64,000 bases of DNA from Ketobacter alkanivorans (GCF_002863865.1 NZ_CP022684.1:558001-622000); one strand, 5' to 3'. Positions 26,165-38,200 are shown, counted from the stretch's first letter. Made by a program: numbers and translations. The notes: generated from the sequence alone by a model not told the origin.

Positions 26165-26881
26165 ATGGACAGAAACTATACAAAACGGGTGCGTTACGAG
26201 TTTATCTTCAAATCTCAGGACAATTTCCAGTACGAGGTAGATATCGACCCGGTATCGCTGGAGCACTCTGCGCCCCTGGGTAGCGCACCGGAATGGGCCA
26301 AACTTGACGTGGACAAATGCCCCCACTGCCCCCTCAACAACAGCAGTTCGGAATACTGCCCCTTGGCACTAAGAATCGCGCCGATTCTCAGTTTTAGTGC
26401 TCACCCTGCCTTTGAATCAGTAAAGGTTAGAGTTCACAAAGACAACATGACCATCGAGAGCCAATCTACAGTCCAGGAGGCGTATCGCTCCCTTATAGGC
26501 CTGGTCATGGCTACCAGCGGGTGCCCCCATACCGGTTTTTTCAAACCTATGGCCTGGTTTCATCTTCCCTTTGCCACACAGGATGAAACCCTGTTTCGGG
26601 CCTGTGCGACCTTCCTGCTCTTTCAGTTTTTTGATCCTGTCGACCCTGAAAATGGCAACCATTTCACCGATCTGAAGCAGGTTTACGAAGACATACACAT
26701 CGTTAATCAACACATTGCCAAACGATTAAAGAAAGCGTCTGCTTCAGAATCCACCCTTAATGCCCTCACGATACTGGACATATTCGCACAATCATTCCTG
26801 CCGACCTTAAATGAATCATTACAGGAATTATCATTCCTGTTCCGACCGGGCATCAACGAAGTCAGCTTTGAGACCCCATAA
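26165..26881 (+). CDS. Conserved protein of unknown function with CPxCPL cysteine motif (possibly DUF6901)
   Basis: A 238-residue soluble protein. The N-terminal part is beta-rich (VRYEFIFKSQDNFQYEVDID). It is followed by a cysteine cluster CPHCPLN..YCPLA near residues 60-75 and a later GCPHTGFFKPMAWFHLP segment, together suggesting a structural metal site or redox centre. The C-terminal 80 residues look helical. I think this is the proteobacterial family DUF6901 but am not certain; no function is known to me. The start is the ATG at 26165; the TTG 15 bases upstream is less likely. The next gene, a diguanylate cyclase, starts 3 bp after the stop, so the two are almost certainly one transcript. 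Confidence 0.75.
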   Translation: MDRNYTKRVRYEFIFKSQDNFQYEVDIDPVSLEHSAPLGSAPEWAKLDVDKCPHCPLNNSSSEYCPLALRIAPILSFSAHPAFESVKVRVHKDNMTIESQSTVQEAYRSLIGLVMATSGCPHTGFFKPMAWFHLPFATQDETLFRACATFLLFQFFDPVDPENGNHFTDLKQVYEDIHIVNQHIAKRLKKASASESTLNALTILDIFAQSFLPTLNESLQELSFLFRPGINEVSFETP

Positions 26882-26884
26882 AGA

Positions 26885-28477
26885 GTGAACGTATTTTACC
26901 GACTCCTGCTGGCGACACTCACAGCATTGATTATCACGGGGGGCGCTTTCGGTGCGCCCGTGGAAATCCACAGCGCTGAGCAGCTTTACATATCTGTATT
27001 GCCACAGATTGCGTCGAATAACGAACAGGAACGAACGGAGCTGTGGATACCAGGACGGGAAGATCTCACTGCAGTGCAGGTGAAAAGCCCCAGAACCTCG
27101 CTATGGTACCGCTTTGACCTGCTGAATAGGTCCGACCAGGAAAAATGGTATCTTCAGGTTACCAACAGCCTGATCAACGAGGTGAACGTATATACAGTCA
27201 ATGCCAATGACCATCACCACGGCCATAATGGGTACACATTAGCAATACCTTTTGATCTTAGTAATGCCGTCGCGCTGCCATTACCATCCAACAAAGCCAC
27301 CAGTGTCTGGGTAAACGTTCAGGCATCTTATGTCAGTCCGAACTTACTGATCAGCGTGATCCCTGAGGACAAATATTCCCAATACCACTTTAACTACACC
27401 TCGATGATATTGATCGCCATTGGCGCAATGCTTGCCCTGGTAATTTATAACGCTTTTCTGTATTTCCCTACGCGGGACCCATCGTTTCTCTGGTACGCAA
27501 GCTACCAAATTCTGTGTACCTTTGCATGGGCAGTACACTTCAAGGTGATGCTGTATTGCTTTGGCCTTGAATTAGATGCAAGCACGCTGTATCTACCGTT
27601 CTTTATCGCAGGTGCAACCAGCCTGATGTTCGCTATAGCCTTTCTAAAGCTGCCTCAGCGCGGCTGGCTGGCGCTGTTAGTAAGGGCTTTTGCTATAGGT
27701 CTGGTCGTATTCGGCCTACTGGGGTTATTGCTACCGATCGAAGTATACCAAACGATATTGGCAGTATGTGTATGCGCATGGATGTTCATTATGCTTAGCC
27801 TTGGAGTGTGGCGGCTTAATAAAGGTTATCGGCCTGCAAGAATCTATGTAGTAGGGTTCAGCGTAATGACAACCTACTTCATGTTCACCATGGCAGGAAA
27901 CCTAGCAGGTACCACGTTATTTGATAATCAAATGCTTTGGGCATTATGGGCACAGCTATTTGATTCTATTGCCCTGGCCCTAGCCCTAGCTGATCGCATT
28001 AACTTTTTACGCAAGTCACGCCAGCATGCAGACAAACGGGCCAGCACTGACCAATTAACCGGCTTACCCAATCGAACAGCTTTTGAACGGGATGTGCGAG
28101 CCTGGGAAGTTTATTACTCGGAAGGAATCGTGCCTGAGTTTTTTCTTACCTTTATCGATGTAGACGGATTAAAGCGGGTAAATGATCAGATGGGACACAA
28201 TGAAGGGGATCGCCTGCTGTCTCTTGTCGCTCAGTGGCTCACAAGTCAAAGCAATCAGCAAAATGTTTACCGAATCGGTGGCGACGAATTTGTAATCCTC
28301 TCACGCCAGCAAATACAGTGGAACCTTTCCAGCCTGCATACGCTTCTTATAGCTGAAGGGTTTCCGAATTCGGATTTAAGCATTGGAACCAGCAGTTATT
28401 CTGAAAGTGGAAGCCGATCAACCTTGCTGAAACTGGCAGACGAACGCATGTATGCGATAAAGCATAGCAGTCGTTAA
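26885..28477 (+). CDS. Membrane diguanylate cyclase with 7TM-DISM sensor
   Basis: A 530-residue protein with a signal peptide (to about residue 23), a periplasmic 7TMR-DISMED2-like beta domain (about 25-165, with SLWYRFDLLNRSDQEKWYLQV), seven hydrophobic segments (about 170-365), and a cytoplasmic GGDEF domain (about 385-530, from STDQLTGLPNRTAFERD). The catalytic loop is intact, YRIGGDEFVIL, so it should make cyclic di-GMP. The product-inhibition RxxD site is absent: the four residues five positions before GGDEF are SNQQ. The start is GTG at 26885. It is coupled to the unknown cysteine-motif protein upstream and ends 6 bp from the convergent FapA gene. The DISM domain may sense a carbohydrate-like ligand, by family analogy. 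Confidence 0.92.
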   Translation: MNVFYRLLLATLTALIITGGAFGAPVEIHSAEQLYISVLPQIASNNEQERTELWIPGREDLTAVQVKSPRTSLWYRFDLLNRSDQEKWYLQVTNSLINEVNVYTVNANDHHHGHNGYTLAIPFDLSNAVALPLPSNKATSVWVNVQASYVSPNLLISVIPEDKYSQYHFNYTSMILIAIGAMLALVIYNAFLYFPTRDPSFLWYASYQILCTFAWAVHFKVMLYCFGLELDASTLYLPFFIAGATSLMFAIAFLKLPQRGWLALLVRAFAIGLVVFGLLGLLLPIEVYQTILAVCVCAWMFIMLSLGVWRLNKGYRPARIYVVGFSVMTTYFMFTMAGNLAGTTLFDNQMLWALWAQLFDSIALALALADRINFLRKSRQHADKRASTDQLTGLPNRTAFERDVRAWEVYYSEGIVPEFFLTFIDVDGLKRVNDQMGHNEGDRLLSLVAQWLTSQSNQQNVYRIGGDEFVILSRQQIQWNLSSLHTLLIAEGFPNSDLSIGTSSYSESGSRSTLLKLADERMYAIKHSSR

Positions 28478-28483
28478 CAACTG

Positions 28484-30160
28484 CTAATCTAAAGTGAAAT
28501 ACGTAATACCGTCATCTTTAGCCTTAATACGGCAGCCATCTCTTTCCTGCTTTACCGGTACGGCATTCTGTACAAAAGTAACCTGAACGCCAGGAAAAAG
28601 CGCCTTTTGAACTGTCACTTCGAGGTTATCAACGATTCTACTCACCTCCTCTATTATGGAAGCTCGTTTCGCCTTTAACTCTTTAATAACTGCTTCAAAG
28701 TGAGCAACGGTGTTCGCTATCTTACTTACCTGTTCAGCCACATCGCCGCCTGCACTCTTGTCATCTATCCGTCTTAACGCTTCTTTCATCCCTCGGATAA
28801 CATTAAGCCGTTCTCCCATATCCTCGCGTATATCAGAAAGCTCGGTAAGCTGCACTGAGAATCGCGATGAAAAATCAACCATAGTAGGAATATAAGAGGG
28901 GCCGCCGAGAGTGTTGCAACTCAGGCTATTCAAGGGGCGAACCACCCCACCGATAATCTTTCCTTCGTTTTTTTTCGGGCTCAGCACTACAATATCGGTG
29001 CCCATTATGTCGCTGTGCATAATATGTTTAGCGGCCGTTATAGTTCCACCTGCGCGAATACTTGCATACTGAATATAGTTAGAAAATACCGTAGAGGGAG
29101 TTTCAATACAGGCGGTATACGGATCGTCATCATTACTCGTTGTTGTTTTTTGTCGCCCTAGAATACCCTTTCCTATCACCACTTCATCACCGGCGTAGAT
29201 GTGTGCAGATTCGAGATAATCGGTAATTAGCACCTTACCTGTCGCCTTGACCGACATACCTTCTTTAACCGACCCCTTTACAATCACAGTGCCATCAAAA
29301 TCAATATTGCCGGTATTAAGGTCAACATCACCGACACAATACGCGTCAGATACCATAATCCCATCATCGATTTTAAGCGGTACACCACGCCGCGAAGCAA
29401 CCAGTAGGTTCTTGTCAGTAGCGCTGATTTCTGCCCCCTCTCCTACCGACAGAACCCTGTCTTGCGGCTTAGGCGGGGCTACGATTTCACCCATCACATT
29501 GAAGCCCAGCTCTCCGACCACTGGTGGGATGCGTTTCATCAGCGCTTCGCCAACCTCAACCATCTCTATCTCGCCGAAGTCGTGCATATCCACAGTGCCA
29601 TCATTGCGCAGCTTGGGTTTCATCAGCCGATCCTGCACCGGCATGACCAACACCTCCAGTCGCGCCTGCCGGGACTGGCCAGCAGGCTTACCGTTAGCCA
29701 CGATCTCTTTGATAACAGTTCCTGGCGCTACGTTATCGATCTTTGTACATATGGAATCCAAGATGGTCTCGTTGATGCCCTTGATGATCCCTGTTTTAGT
29801 TAAATACGCCTTCAGGTTCTCTCGGGTTGGATTGGGGGCGCCATAAGCTGTCTCAACCAGCAACGAACAGGACATCTTGTTTTCACCAAGCTCTATAGAG
29901 ATCATCGCGTCTCTACGCTCAGCCACAACGAAATCAACTGGCTCTGTCAGGCCGTTTTCGTTGCCAGGCTCTAGTGCCTTGTTTTTATAGAGAGAAATCG
30001 CCTTTATAAGGGAAGATTCAAGAAGATAAAAGCTGCGAAATTCGGTAATATTGAACTGGTTACGCAAAAACTCAACGGTCAGGGATGCCTGATCCATATT
30101 GATCATAATCAAATGGATCTCTTTTCCGTCCTCTGAGGCCTCGAATCTTAGATTGTTCAT
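28484..30160 (-). CDS. FapA family polymerisation protein (DUF342)
   Basis: A 558-residue protein of the FapA/DUF342 family. After an N-terminal region of about 100 residues comes the conserved central part with GFNVMGEIVAPPKP (the family's G-x-x-V-x-G-x-x-I box), then a right-handed beta-helix-like stretch of short Val/Ile/Gly repeats (DVDLNTGNIDFDGTVIVKGS, then the KATGKVLI coils), and a C-terminal coiled coil (about residues 430-520). Family members include the Bacillus FapA protein and Vibrio proteins linked to polar localisation or motility control; the exact role is unclear. There is no signal peptide, so it is cytoplasmic. It is monocistronic, convergent with the cyclase gene. Confidence 0.88.
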   Translation of the reverse strand: MNNLRFEASEDGKEIHLIMINMDQASLTVEFLRNQFNITEFRSFYLLESSLIKAISLYKNKALEPGNENGLTEPVDFVVAERRDAMISIELGENKMSCSLLVETAYGAPNPTRENLKAYLTKTGIIKGINETILDSICTKIDNVAPGTVIKEIVANGKPAGQSRQARLEVLVMPVQDRLMKPKLRNDGTVDMHDFGEIEMVEVGEALMKRIPPVVGELGFNVMGEIVAPPKPQDRVLSVGEGAEISATDKNLLVASRRGVPLKIDDGIMVSDAYCVGDVDLNTGNIDFDGTVIVKGSVKEGMSVKATGKVLITDYLESAHIYAGDEVVIGKGILGRQKTTTSNDDDPYTACIETPSTVFSNYIQYASIRAGGTITAAKHIMHSDIMGTDIVVLSPKKNEGKIIGGVVRPLNSLSCNTLGGPSYIPTMVDFSSRFSVQLTELSDIREDMGERLNVIRGMKEALRRIDDKSAGGDVAEQVSKIANTVAHFEAVIKELKAKRASIIEEVSRIVDNLEVTVQKALFPGVQVTFVQNAVPVKQERDGCRIKAKDDGITYFTLD

Positions 30161-30246
30161 GATATTCCGGTTGTGATTATTGTAGGCTAGGAGCAGATCC
30201 TAAATTTGCCACTAACTTATTAAGTATAGATTCAAGTAGCTCAATT

Positions 30247-30264
30247 GAAAGCCGCTGGGCTTTC
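30247..30264. other. Short hairpin in the FapA/acyltransferase promoter region
   Basis: Perfect 7-bp arms GAAAGCC / GGCTTTC with a GCTG loop in the divergent intergenic region, 45 bp before the acyltransferase ATG. There is no U-tract, so it is not a convincing terminator; it would lie in the acyltransferase leader. Confidence 0.35.
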
Positions 30265-30308
30265 TAATTAGATTTGTCGAGAGACATCAATATCCGAGAA
30301 GTATAATA

Positions 30309-31652
30309 ATGAATCCAGCCACCGATACACGTCCGGCGTCCATACTAAAAAACTGGTCCATCTCCCGAAATTTCAAGTCCCTTTTTGAGCAGGGCGGCGA
30401 GACTTTTCACCTTATCAATGGGTTACGATTCTTCAGTTTTGTGTGGATTCTGGTATTTCATACCGTTTACATCTACGGACTTTTAACCGGCAAGGAACTC
30501 TTCTACGAGCTTTCAGATACAGCTCCCCCTTGGCTGTGGTGGATATGGAATGCAGACAAAGCAGTTGACCTGTTTTTTGTAATCAGCGGCTTTTTGATCA
30601 GCATCATATTATTCAAAGAGCTGGGGAAAACAGGCCAAATCAGCTTGAAACGCTTCTATTTTCGCAGATATTTACGTTTAACCCCCATCTATGCAGTTAT
30701 TGTTCTTATCTATTGGTTGAGCGAAGGGCGTAATTACGAATGGGTTTGGACAAATATCCTGTATCTGAACAACTTTCTGCCTGTTGATAAAATGGCCCTG
30801 CATTGGACCTGGACCTTAGCTGTAGAGGAGCAATTCTACCTGGTTCTGCCGCTTATTCTGGGTGCAATTTATAAAAAAACGACTCGCCCCTTTATCAGTG
30901 TACTTATTTGGATGCTGATCGCATCACTACTAATTCGATTAGGCGTGATCTACTATTATCAGGAAATCTGGAACGCCGATTATCGCGAAATGTTATCTGC
31001 AGAGGCTGTCTATCCTGCCTTCTACACTAAGCTGTACGACAACCTCCTTACCCGCTATGGACCATTTGTGTGTGGAGCTATCGCAGCTTATGGCTATTGT
31101 TTCAAACAAGATGAACTACGGGCGTGGTTGTCAGCTGCCCCAATAAAAAGCACCTTGTTGAACCTGCTGGCCCTGGCCACAATACTATTCTTTACGTTGT
31201 TTCCCGTGATGAGCGCCGAATTCAGCGAAGCCGGACCAGCTCTCAGATTTTACGTCGTTGCACATAGAACGCTGTTTGCAGGTGCGGTAGCCTGGTTTAT
31301 GCTCTCTGTGTTTTTGAACATTGATACGTTCAAGCCGCTGGCACGCTTTTTATCCCTGCGCTGCTGGCAGCCACTCAGCCAGCTCACCTATTCCATGTAC
31401 CTGGTACATTTTATCGTGATTTACTTATGCGTTCAGAATGTGTACCAAAATCTAAAACTGATAGAAGGCCTGGACAGCACAATGCTCGCTGTTTATAGCA
31501 TTAGCTTAAGCTCGATTATCGCATTGCTGATCACTATCATTATTGGGGTATTGTGCTGGTTGCTTATCGAAAAACCATTTTTGAATATGAGAGATCTGTT
31601 TAAGATAAATAAGGGAGCTACCAATACCGCACCCCTGAATCATGATCTGTAA
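30309..31652 (+). CDS. Acyltransferase 3 family membrane protein (OafA/YrhL type)
   Basis: A 447-residue polytopic inner-membrane protein with about ten hydrophobic segments. Motifs of the acyltransferase-3 family are visible: NGLRFFSFVWILVFHTVYI with the key His in the first TM region, the FFVISGFLIS segment, RRYLRLTPIY, and the TWTLAVEEQFYLVLP motif with the conserved Glu. These proteins O-acylate exported carbohydrates such as O-antigen, exopolysaccharide or glucans. The C-terminal helices end in WLLIEKPFL, also typical. There is no extra periplasmic SGNH domain. It ends 68 bp from the convergent 3' end of the giant lipoprotein gene. A role in modifying surface glycans is plausible but the substrate cannot be read. 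Confidence 0.92.
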   Translation: MNPATDTRPASILKNWSISRNFKSLFEQGGETFHLINGLRFFSFVWILVFHTVYIYGLLTGKELFYELSDTAPPWLWWIWNADKAVDLFFVISGFLISIILFKELGKTGQISLKRFYFRRYLRLTPIYAVIVLIYWLSEGRNYEWVWTNILYLNNFLPVDKMALHWTWTLAVEEQFYLVLPLILGAIYKKTTRPFISVLIWMLIASLLIRLGVIYYYQEIWNADYREMLSAEAVYPAFYTKLYDNLLTRYGPFVCGAIAAYGYCFKQDELRAWLSAAPIKSTLLNLLALATILFFTLFPVMSAEFSEAGPALRFYVVAHRTLFAGAVAWFMLSVFLNIDTFKPLARFLSLRCWQPLSQLTYSMYLVHFIVIYLCVQNVYQNLKLIEGLDSTMLAVYSISLSSIIALLITIIIGVLCWLLIEKPFLNMRDLFKINKGATNTAPLNHDL

Positions 31653-31720
31653 TAAAAGCTGTTGGATACCAAACCTTAGCTGCTATGTGGTTTTCGTAAT
31701 TCCAATTCTAAACGCATTAC

Positions 31721-32215
31721 TTAAGGTACCGCCGTCGCGTCAACTGTGTTTTCTATGTATAAAAACGCACCATTATCCTCGTAAATGTCATAGTCTACAC
31801 CGCCTACTGTTGCACTTCCGGTATTCACCCAAGCATCAGAGCCTGACGATACCACGGCATCACTTGAACCACCCTTTACATACAATATCGATGTCTCTTT
31901 GGACAATCCCAAAACCGTTATTCGACTGACAGTCAGCACATTACCGCTGTCTGCTAGGTCGATCACTTCAATATCCGAGATTGACTCTTCACCAATCGAG
32001 GTTAAATCGAACGTATTCAAGGAAGTGGTAAACAGAATGGTATCAGTGCCCAGCCCTCCGTCAATATCGAAAAAATTCACATCCTCAATTTCGACGATAT
32101 CATCACCAGACCCGGTTCTGATTGCATCCAGCCCCCCTCCGGACTGCACCGTGTCGTCGCCATCAGTACCAATCAGATTTTCATCCGCACTGGTGCCTTC
32201 CCCACTTACGTCTAC
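31721..32215 (-). other. C-terminal degenerate RTX-like segment, copy B
   Basis: Encodes GTDGDDTVQSGGGLDAIRTG and GSGDDIVEI, loose versions of the GGxGxDx calcium-binding nonapeptide, followed by a conserved tail (ILYVKGGSSDAVV) that recurs in copy A and in the neighbouring gene. Only one or two nonapeptides are recognisable, so calcium binding is possible but not strong evidence of type I secretion. Confidence 0.6.
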
Positions 32216-35200
32216 CGCACCTAGGAAATCCTGCCCCCAGATCACATTCACTTCCCCTGAGAAAGAGCCTGCGTTATCACCGGCCACCGACGACACCATG
32301 ATGTCTTGATAGCCATCACCGTTCATATCGCCCGACGTTGCGGATTGCCCAAAGCGATCATCACTGGTATCACCACTGATTTTAAAACCAGTGCTGGCGC
32401 TCAGGCTGCTCAGATCAATATCACCGCGACTGGTGCCTGTGATCCCAAAGATCACCCAGGCAGCACCGGCATTGGTGCCCGCATCGTCATCCTTGCCACT
32501 GGAAAGCATAATATCGTCAACGCCATCGCCATTGATGTCGCGAACACCTTGCGCGGTGTAAGAGGATTCTTCTCCCGAATCTTCACCGTAAATGACATAG
32601 CCCCGGGCAGCCGGCAAGGTTTCCAACGTCAGATCACTGTGAGGGGCGCTGCTGGTTCCATAAATCACCATAGCCGCACCATTGCTGGTGCGCGATGCAT
32701 AGGTTGCACTGGGCGCACCGACGATCAGATCCGACAATCCATCACCGTTGACATCCGCAGCCCCTAAAGAGCCACCCAACCAGGCATTGGAATCGGTGGT
32801 GCTGATGGCAAAACCGTTGGTGCCATTTAAAGCTGCCAAGTCGATATTACTGAACGTTGGTCCGGCATTACCAAAGACCACATAGGCTTCACCATCATCA
32901 CTGGAAACGCCTGGAGCACCGATCATGACATCACTGTAACCATCACCGTTGTAATCTCCAAGATACTGAGCGCGACCCACGTGAGCCCCGGTTTCTGAGC
33001 TGTATACGCGGAAACCATGAGTTGCATATGCATCCAAACGGAAATTCGCTCGTGTCGCGCCTGATTGACCGAAAATCACATAGACATACCCCCCGTTCGT
33101 CGCATTCTCGTCACCCTGCTCATGACCAATCAATAGATCATTGATGCCATCGCCATTAAAATCACCACTTGCATCAATAAACTGAGCATTATTGGGTTCA
33201 TAGCTATTGTACATGCCGATTTCATCCGAACTTTCGTGCCCGGTAATTACAAAACCCTTGCTGTTAGTAAAGCCCGAAGTGCGATTGAAATCCGATGACA
33301 AATTGATTCCTGAAGGTGAACCATTACCCCAGATGACATAAATATTACCCCCAGTGGTAGCACCATCATCAGCTCTACTGGCCACTACGATCATATCGTC
33401 GTAACCATCACCATTAAGATCGCCGCTGATGTCTACCACACTGCCCGCGTAATCCGCCGTATCAGCACCATCGACTTCGAATCCATCACTGGCGCTGAGC
33501 GAAGTCATGGCAATACCGGAACGGGTGGCTCCAGCTTTGCCATAGACCAGATAGGCGAAACCGCCGCTGGTGTTGCTCAAGTTACTGTCGGGCACCCCAA
33601 TGGCCAGATCCTCAAAGCCATCACCGTTAAAATCACCACCGCTGCTAATACTGTGGCCGAAATACACTGTGGAGGTTTCTGCGCCGGTAATAAAGAAACC
33701 GTCTTCGGCTCTTAAGAACGTAACATCCAAGGTAGTCGCACCACTCAACACAATGGCTTTGTTGGCATTGAGCGAACCACTGGCCCCCGGTGATGGCAAT
33801 GTTAGGTTCGCATTGGCGTAATCCGCACTGCGAATCACCCCGCCGTTCAATTCCAAAGACGTGGTTGAGGCGTAGGCCAGATCCGAGGTAGTATCACCCA
33901 ATGCCACCGTATAATTGAACGTCAAGGTGGTAGTGCCTGTGCCACTGGTGTAACTCACATAAATATCCCCAGCATTTAAGCTCAGACGCAAACGCGGCTT
34001 TCCACCGGAAATCGTCACGTTAACCAGCTCGCTAAAGGTCACTTGAATGGAAATTTGATCGCCCCCTCGATAGGTGCCGTTGGCGGTGGACGAGGTGACA
34101 TTGGTGACTGTGGGCGTGGTGACAAATTTGGTGGTGAAATTCCAAGTGCTGTTGTCGCTGATACCAGTAAACGCGACGGAATTAGCGTTGCGAAATGCAC
34201 CGGAATCTATCTCGACATAATACGCCGTCACAGGATCGAGTACGGCACTGCGTGCAACGCTGATCACCGCGCTACCACTGCCGGTAACCTGCCCTGAGGT
34301 AACGTCAATGGTTTCTATGAGGGTGTCATCGGATAACTGCCGAATGCGAAGATCACCACTGTTCACCGTGACGGCCTCGTTAAACGTGAGCGTCAAACCC
34401 GCATCTAAATCAATGCCGGTGGCTTCATCGGCTGGAATGGTGGCGCTCAATTGAGTTGGCACCGTGGTGAAATTCCACGTAGTGGTATCGGCAATGCCCC
34501 CATAGGTATTGCCCAATCCATCGGCAAACGTGCCTGCGGCAATCTGTACGTAATAATCACTGCCACCGACAAAGGTGCCAGAAGGGTTAATCGTAATGGT
34601 ATTGCTGCCAGAACCGGTGACCCGAGCATCCCCCACCGGAATGGTTTCAAACACGCTGCCGCCACCGTTGTAGATAACAATATTGCCAGTGCCTACCGTT
34701 ACCGTTTCCCCAAAAACAATCACAAGATTACTTGTGTAAGCCACCGAGGTATTGCCATCGGTGGGCGATAATGTGCTAACACTTGGGCCTGCGGTATCGA
34801 CGGTGATATTAAATGCACTCGATGCCGCCGAGGTATTACCGGCTGTGTCAGCCGCGGTGGCCGTGATGGCGTAAGAGCCATCGCTTAGTGTGGTGCCGGT
34901 GTAATCATAACTCCAACTACCACCACCGCTTGCGGTAGTGGTGCCAATGCTTCCCGCACCGATGAAAACTTCCACTGTGGCGTTGGCTTCGCTGGTACCA
35001 CTGAAAATCAGCGTATTATCGGAGGTAACACCATCGCCGCCTGTGCCCGTATCACTGCTGATACTGGTGACCGACGGTGCCGATGGTGTGCTGGAATCTA
35101 TCGTAATATTGAAAGCGCTTGATGCGGCTGAGGTGTTGCCAGCGGTATCACTGGCTGTCGCCGTCAACACATAGCTGCCGTCACTAATTATCGTGCCGGT

Positions 35201-38200
35201 GTAATCATAGCTCCAGGCGCCACCGCCGCTGGCCGTGGTGGTACCGATTGAACCGGCGTCGACAAAGACGGTAACCGTGGAGTTGGCCTCGGCGGTACCT
35301 GAAACTACCAATGTATTATCATTGGTAATGCCATCACTGTTGTTGCCAGTATCGGTGGTGATTGCGGTCACTGCTGGTGCTGCAGGTGCGCTTGCATCTA
35401 CGGTCACATTAAGCGCAGAAGACGCCGCAGAAACATAACCACTCAAATTGGTGGCTTGCGCGGTGATGGCATAAGTGCCATCCGACAAAGCGGTACCAGA
35501 ATAATCGTAACTCCAGTTACCAGAGGCATCGGCTGTGGTTGTACCTATGGAACCTGCATCAATAAACACTTCGACATCAAAGTAGGCGCCTGTGGTGCCA
35601 CTGAATACCAAACCTGTATCTGAAGTTATATTATCACTTAAGACACCGGTATCATTGGCGAAGGCCGTGACAGCTGGCGCCGATGGTGTAACCGGTTGCG
35701 ATAGAACATCTTGAATATATAAAGAGGCCTCTCCGTTATCGTAACGGTCGTAGGTGATGGTATTAACTACTGCGCTGCCATTGGGTGTCCAGGTTTCTCC
35801 TGCATCGGTAAACACCCAATCGCTGCTGCCGCCATTGACGTAAAGAATCCGCGCTTCGTCAGACAGAGCCAGCAGACTTGGCTTGTCCAGTGATAATCCA
35901 TTACCGTTGTCTGCCAGATTAATGACTTCAATACCTCGAATCACTTCATAATTTACGACACGTAAGTCCAGAGAAAGCCCTGTCCCCGTCAATTCAAGGG
36001 TGTCTTCACCTCGGCCACCGTCAACACGAACGAAACTCAGATCAGCCACTTGAATAGTATCGTCACCCGCTCCGGCACTCACTGCATCGGCGCCACCGGC
36101 GGCTGCTATCGTGTCATCTCCACTAGTGCCCACCAGATAATCGGCACCGGCGGTGCCGGTGAGATCAGAATCAACCAGTGAGAGAAAATCCTTACCCCAA
36201 ATAACATTCACTTCTCCAGCATCTGCGGCACCGTTATCACCCTGCCGCGAAGCCACAACCAAATCCTGGTAGCCGTCGCCATTAAGATCAGCTACCGCAT
36301 TGGCCATTCCAAAATAATCAACCGCCCTGTCACCAATGATTTTAAATCCATCGCTCGAATCAAGCGTGTTCAATTGCACATCAGCACGAGAGGCACCGCT
36401 TACGCCGTAAATAATCCAGGCGGCACCGGCATCACCACCACCTTCATCATCAACCCAGGAGGTGGCCATGATGTCGTCAACGCCATCACCATTCACATCA
36501 CCCACACCCTCCACCGCGTGAGAGAAAAAATCGGAGACACCTTCACCGTAAATAGTAAATCCGCTGCCGATGGGCACTGAGCCGAAGGTCATATCCGCGT
36601 AAGTGGCAGAGTTGTAGCCATACAGCACCAGTATCGAACCGCTATCACCGTACCCAGTGTTCGATGCTACATTGCCTATCAAGACATCGCTCAAACCATC
36701 ACCGTTTACATCAGACGACCCTACCGATCCACCCAACCAACTGGCTGCTTCTGAGGTGGAAATAGTAAATCCTTCAGTATTGGTCATCGCCGTTAAGTCG
36801 ATATTATTGAAGGTGGGCCCGGCGTGCCCGAAAATCACATAAGCCTGACCAGCATCACCGGCCACTGCATCAGACCGCACTGCGCCTACCACCAGATCGT
36901 TGAATCCATCACCGTTAAAATCACCAATGAACTGTACGCTATGACCTAGTAATTCCCCTCCTACACCACCAGTGTTGATTTCAAAGCCTTGCCCAGCATA
37001 GCTTGATAAATCCACATCCGATCGAGTTGCGCCGGTTTGTCCAAAAATCACGTAAACCAGTCCACTATCACCACCACCTTGATCACTGGCTGAATGCCCT
37101 ATAATCAGGTCATCAATACCATCGCCATTGAAGTCTCCATCTGCATCAAGGAACTGCGCATTCTGAGGATCAATAAAACTGGTATTGCCTACCGCATCTC
37201 CCACTTCATGACTGAGAATACGGAATCCATCGGATGGTCCCATTGCAGATAAGTCAATATCAGATCGGGTAGCACCCGCTTCCCCCCAAATAACATAAAT
37301 GGTTCCACCATCGGCCACTGAGGTATCATCGTGCGAAGCCACCACCACAATTTCATCGTAGCCATCACCATTTAAGTCGCCGGTCAGATCCACTGTCATA
37401 CCCAGGAAATCTGCCGCATCTGTGCCATAAATCAAGAACCCATCGGTGGCAGCCAATGAATTGACCTGGATATCAGAACGGGTTGCTCCTGCTGCACCGA
37501 AAATCACATAAGCGGCACCCGCATCACCGGCCGATATATCACTGTAGGCAACACCGATCACGATGTCTTCAAAGCCATCACCATTGCTGTCTCCACCGCC
37601 TCCCACCGAGCGCGCGAACCAATCTCCAACCTCATAACCTTCTATAAAGAACCCATCGCTTGGAGTTAGGTTGGTGATATCCAGTGATGCGGCAGTAATG
37701 ACAATATTTTTGTTGTTGCTTAAAGAATTTGCCGCGCCGGGCGATGGCAACGTGAGCGTTGCGTTAGCTAGATTTGCACTGCGAATGGTGCCACCATTTA
37801 AGCTCAGTGATGCCGCTGACACATAACCCAAGTCACTAGTGCTATCACCGGTCACAACTGAATAGTCAAACTGTAAAGTGGTGGTTCCTGTGCCACTGGT
37901 GTAATTAACGTATTTATCCGAACCATCCAGATCGATGTAGATCCGAGGTGTCCCGGTCACGTCCACCGCTTCGCTGAACACGATCTGTATGGGAACGGTA
38001 TCTCCGCCCCGATAGGTACCGTTTGCCAAGGATGATGTGACGTTGGTCACCGTGGGAATGGATACGTTAACGGTAGTGAAATTGAGCGTGCTGTTGCCAC
38101 TGATACCAGCATAGGCGGCTGAATCTGTATTTATAAACGCCCCAGCATCGATTTCCACATAATAGGCAGTATTGGGGGCCAGTGTATCGGACAGGGAAAC

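Noticed and set aside
31721..36185. RTX segments as proof of type I secretion
   Set aside because: Only one or two degenerate nonapeptides per segment, an N-terminal lipoprotein signal, and no ABC exporter, LapD or LapG genes in the window. Sec plus Lol sorting fits better.
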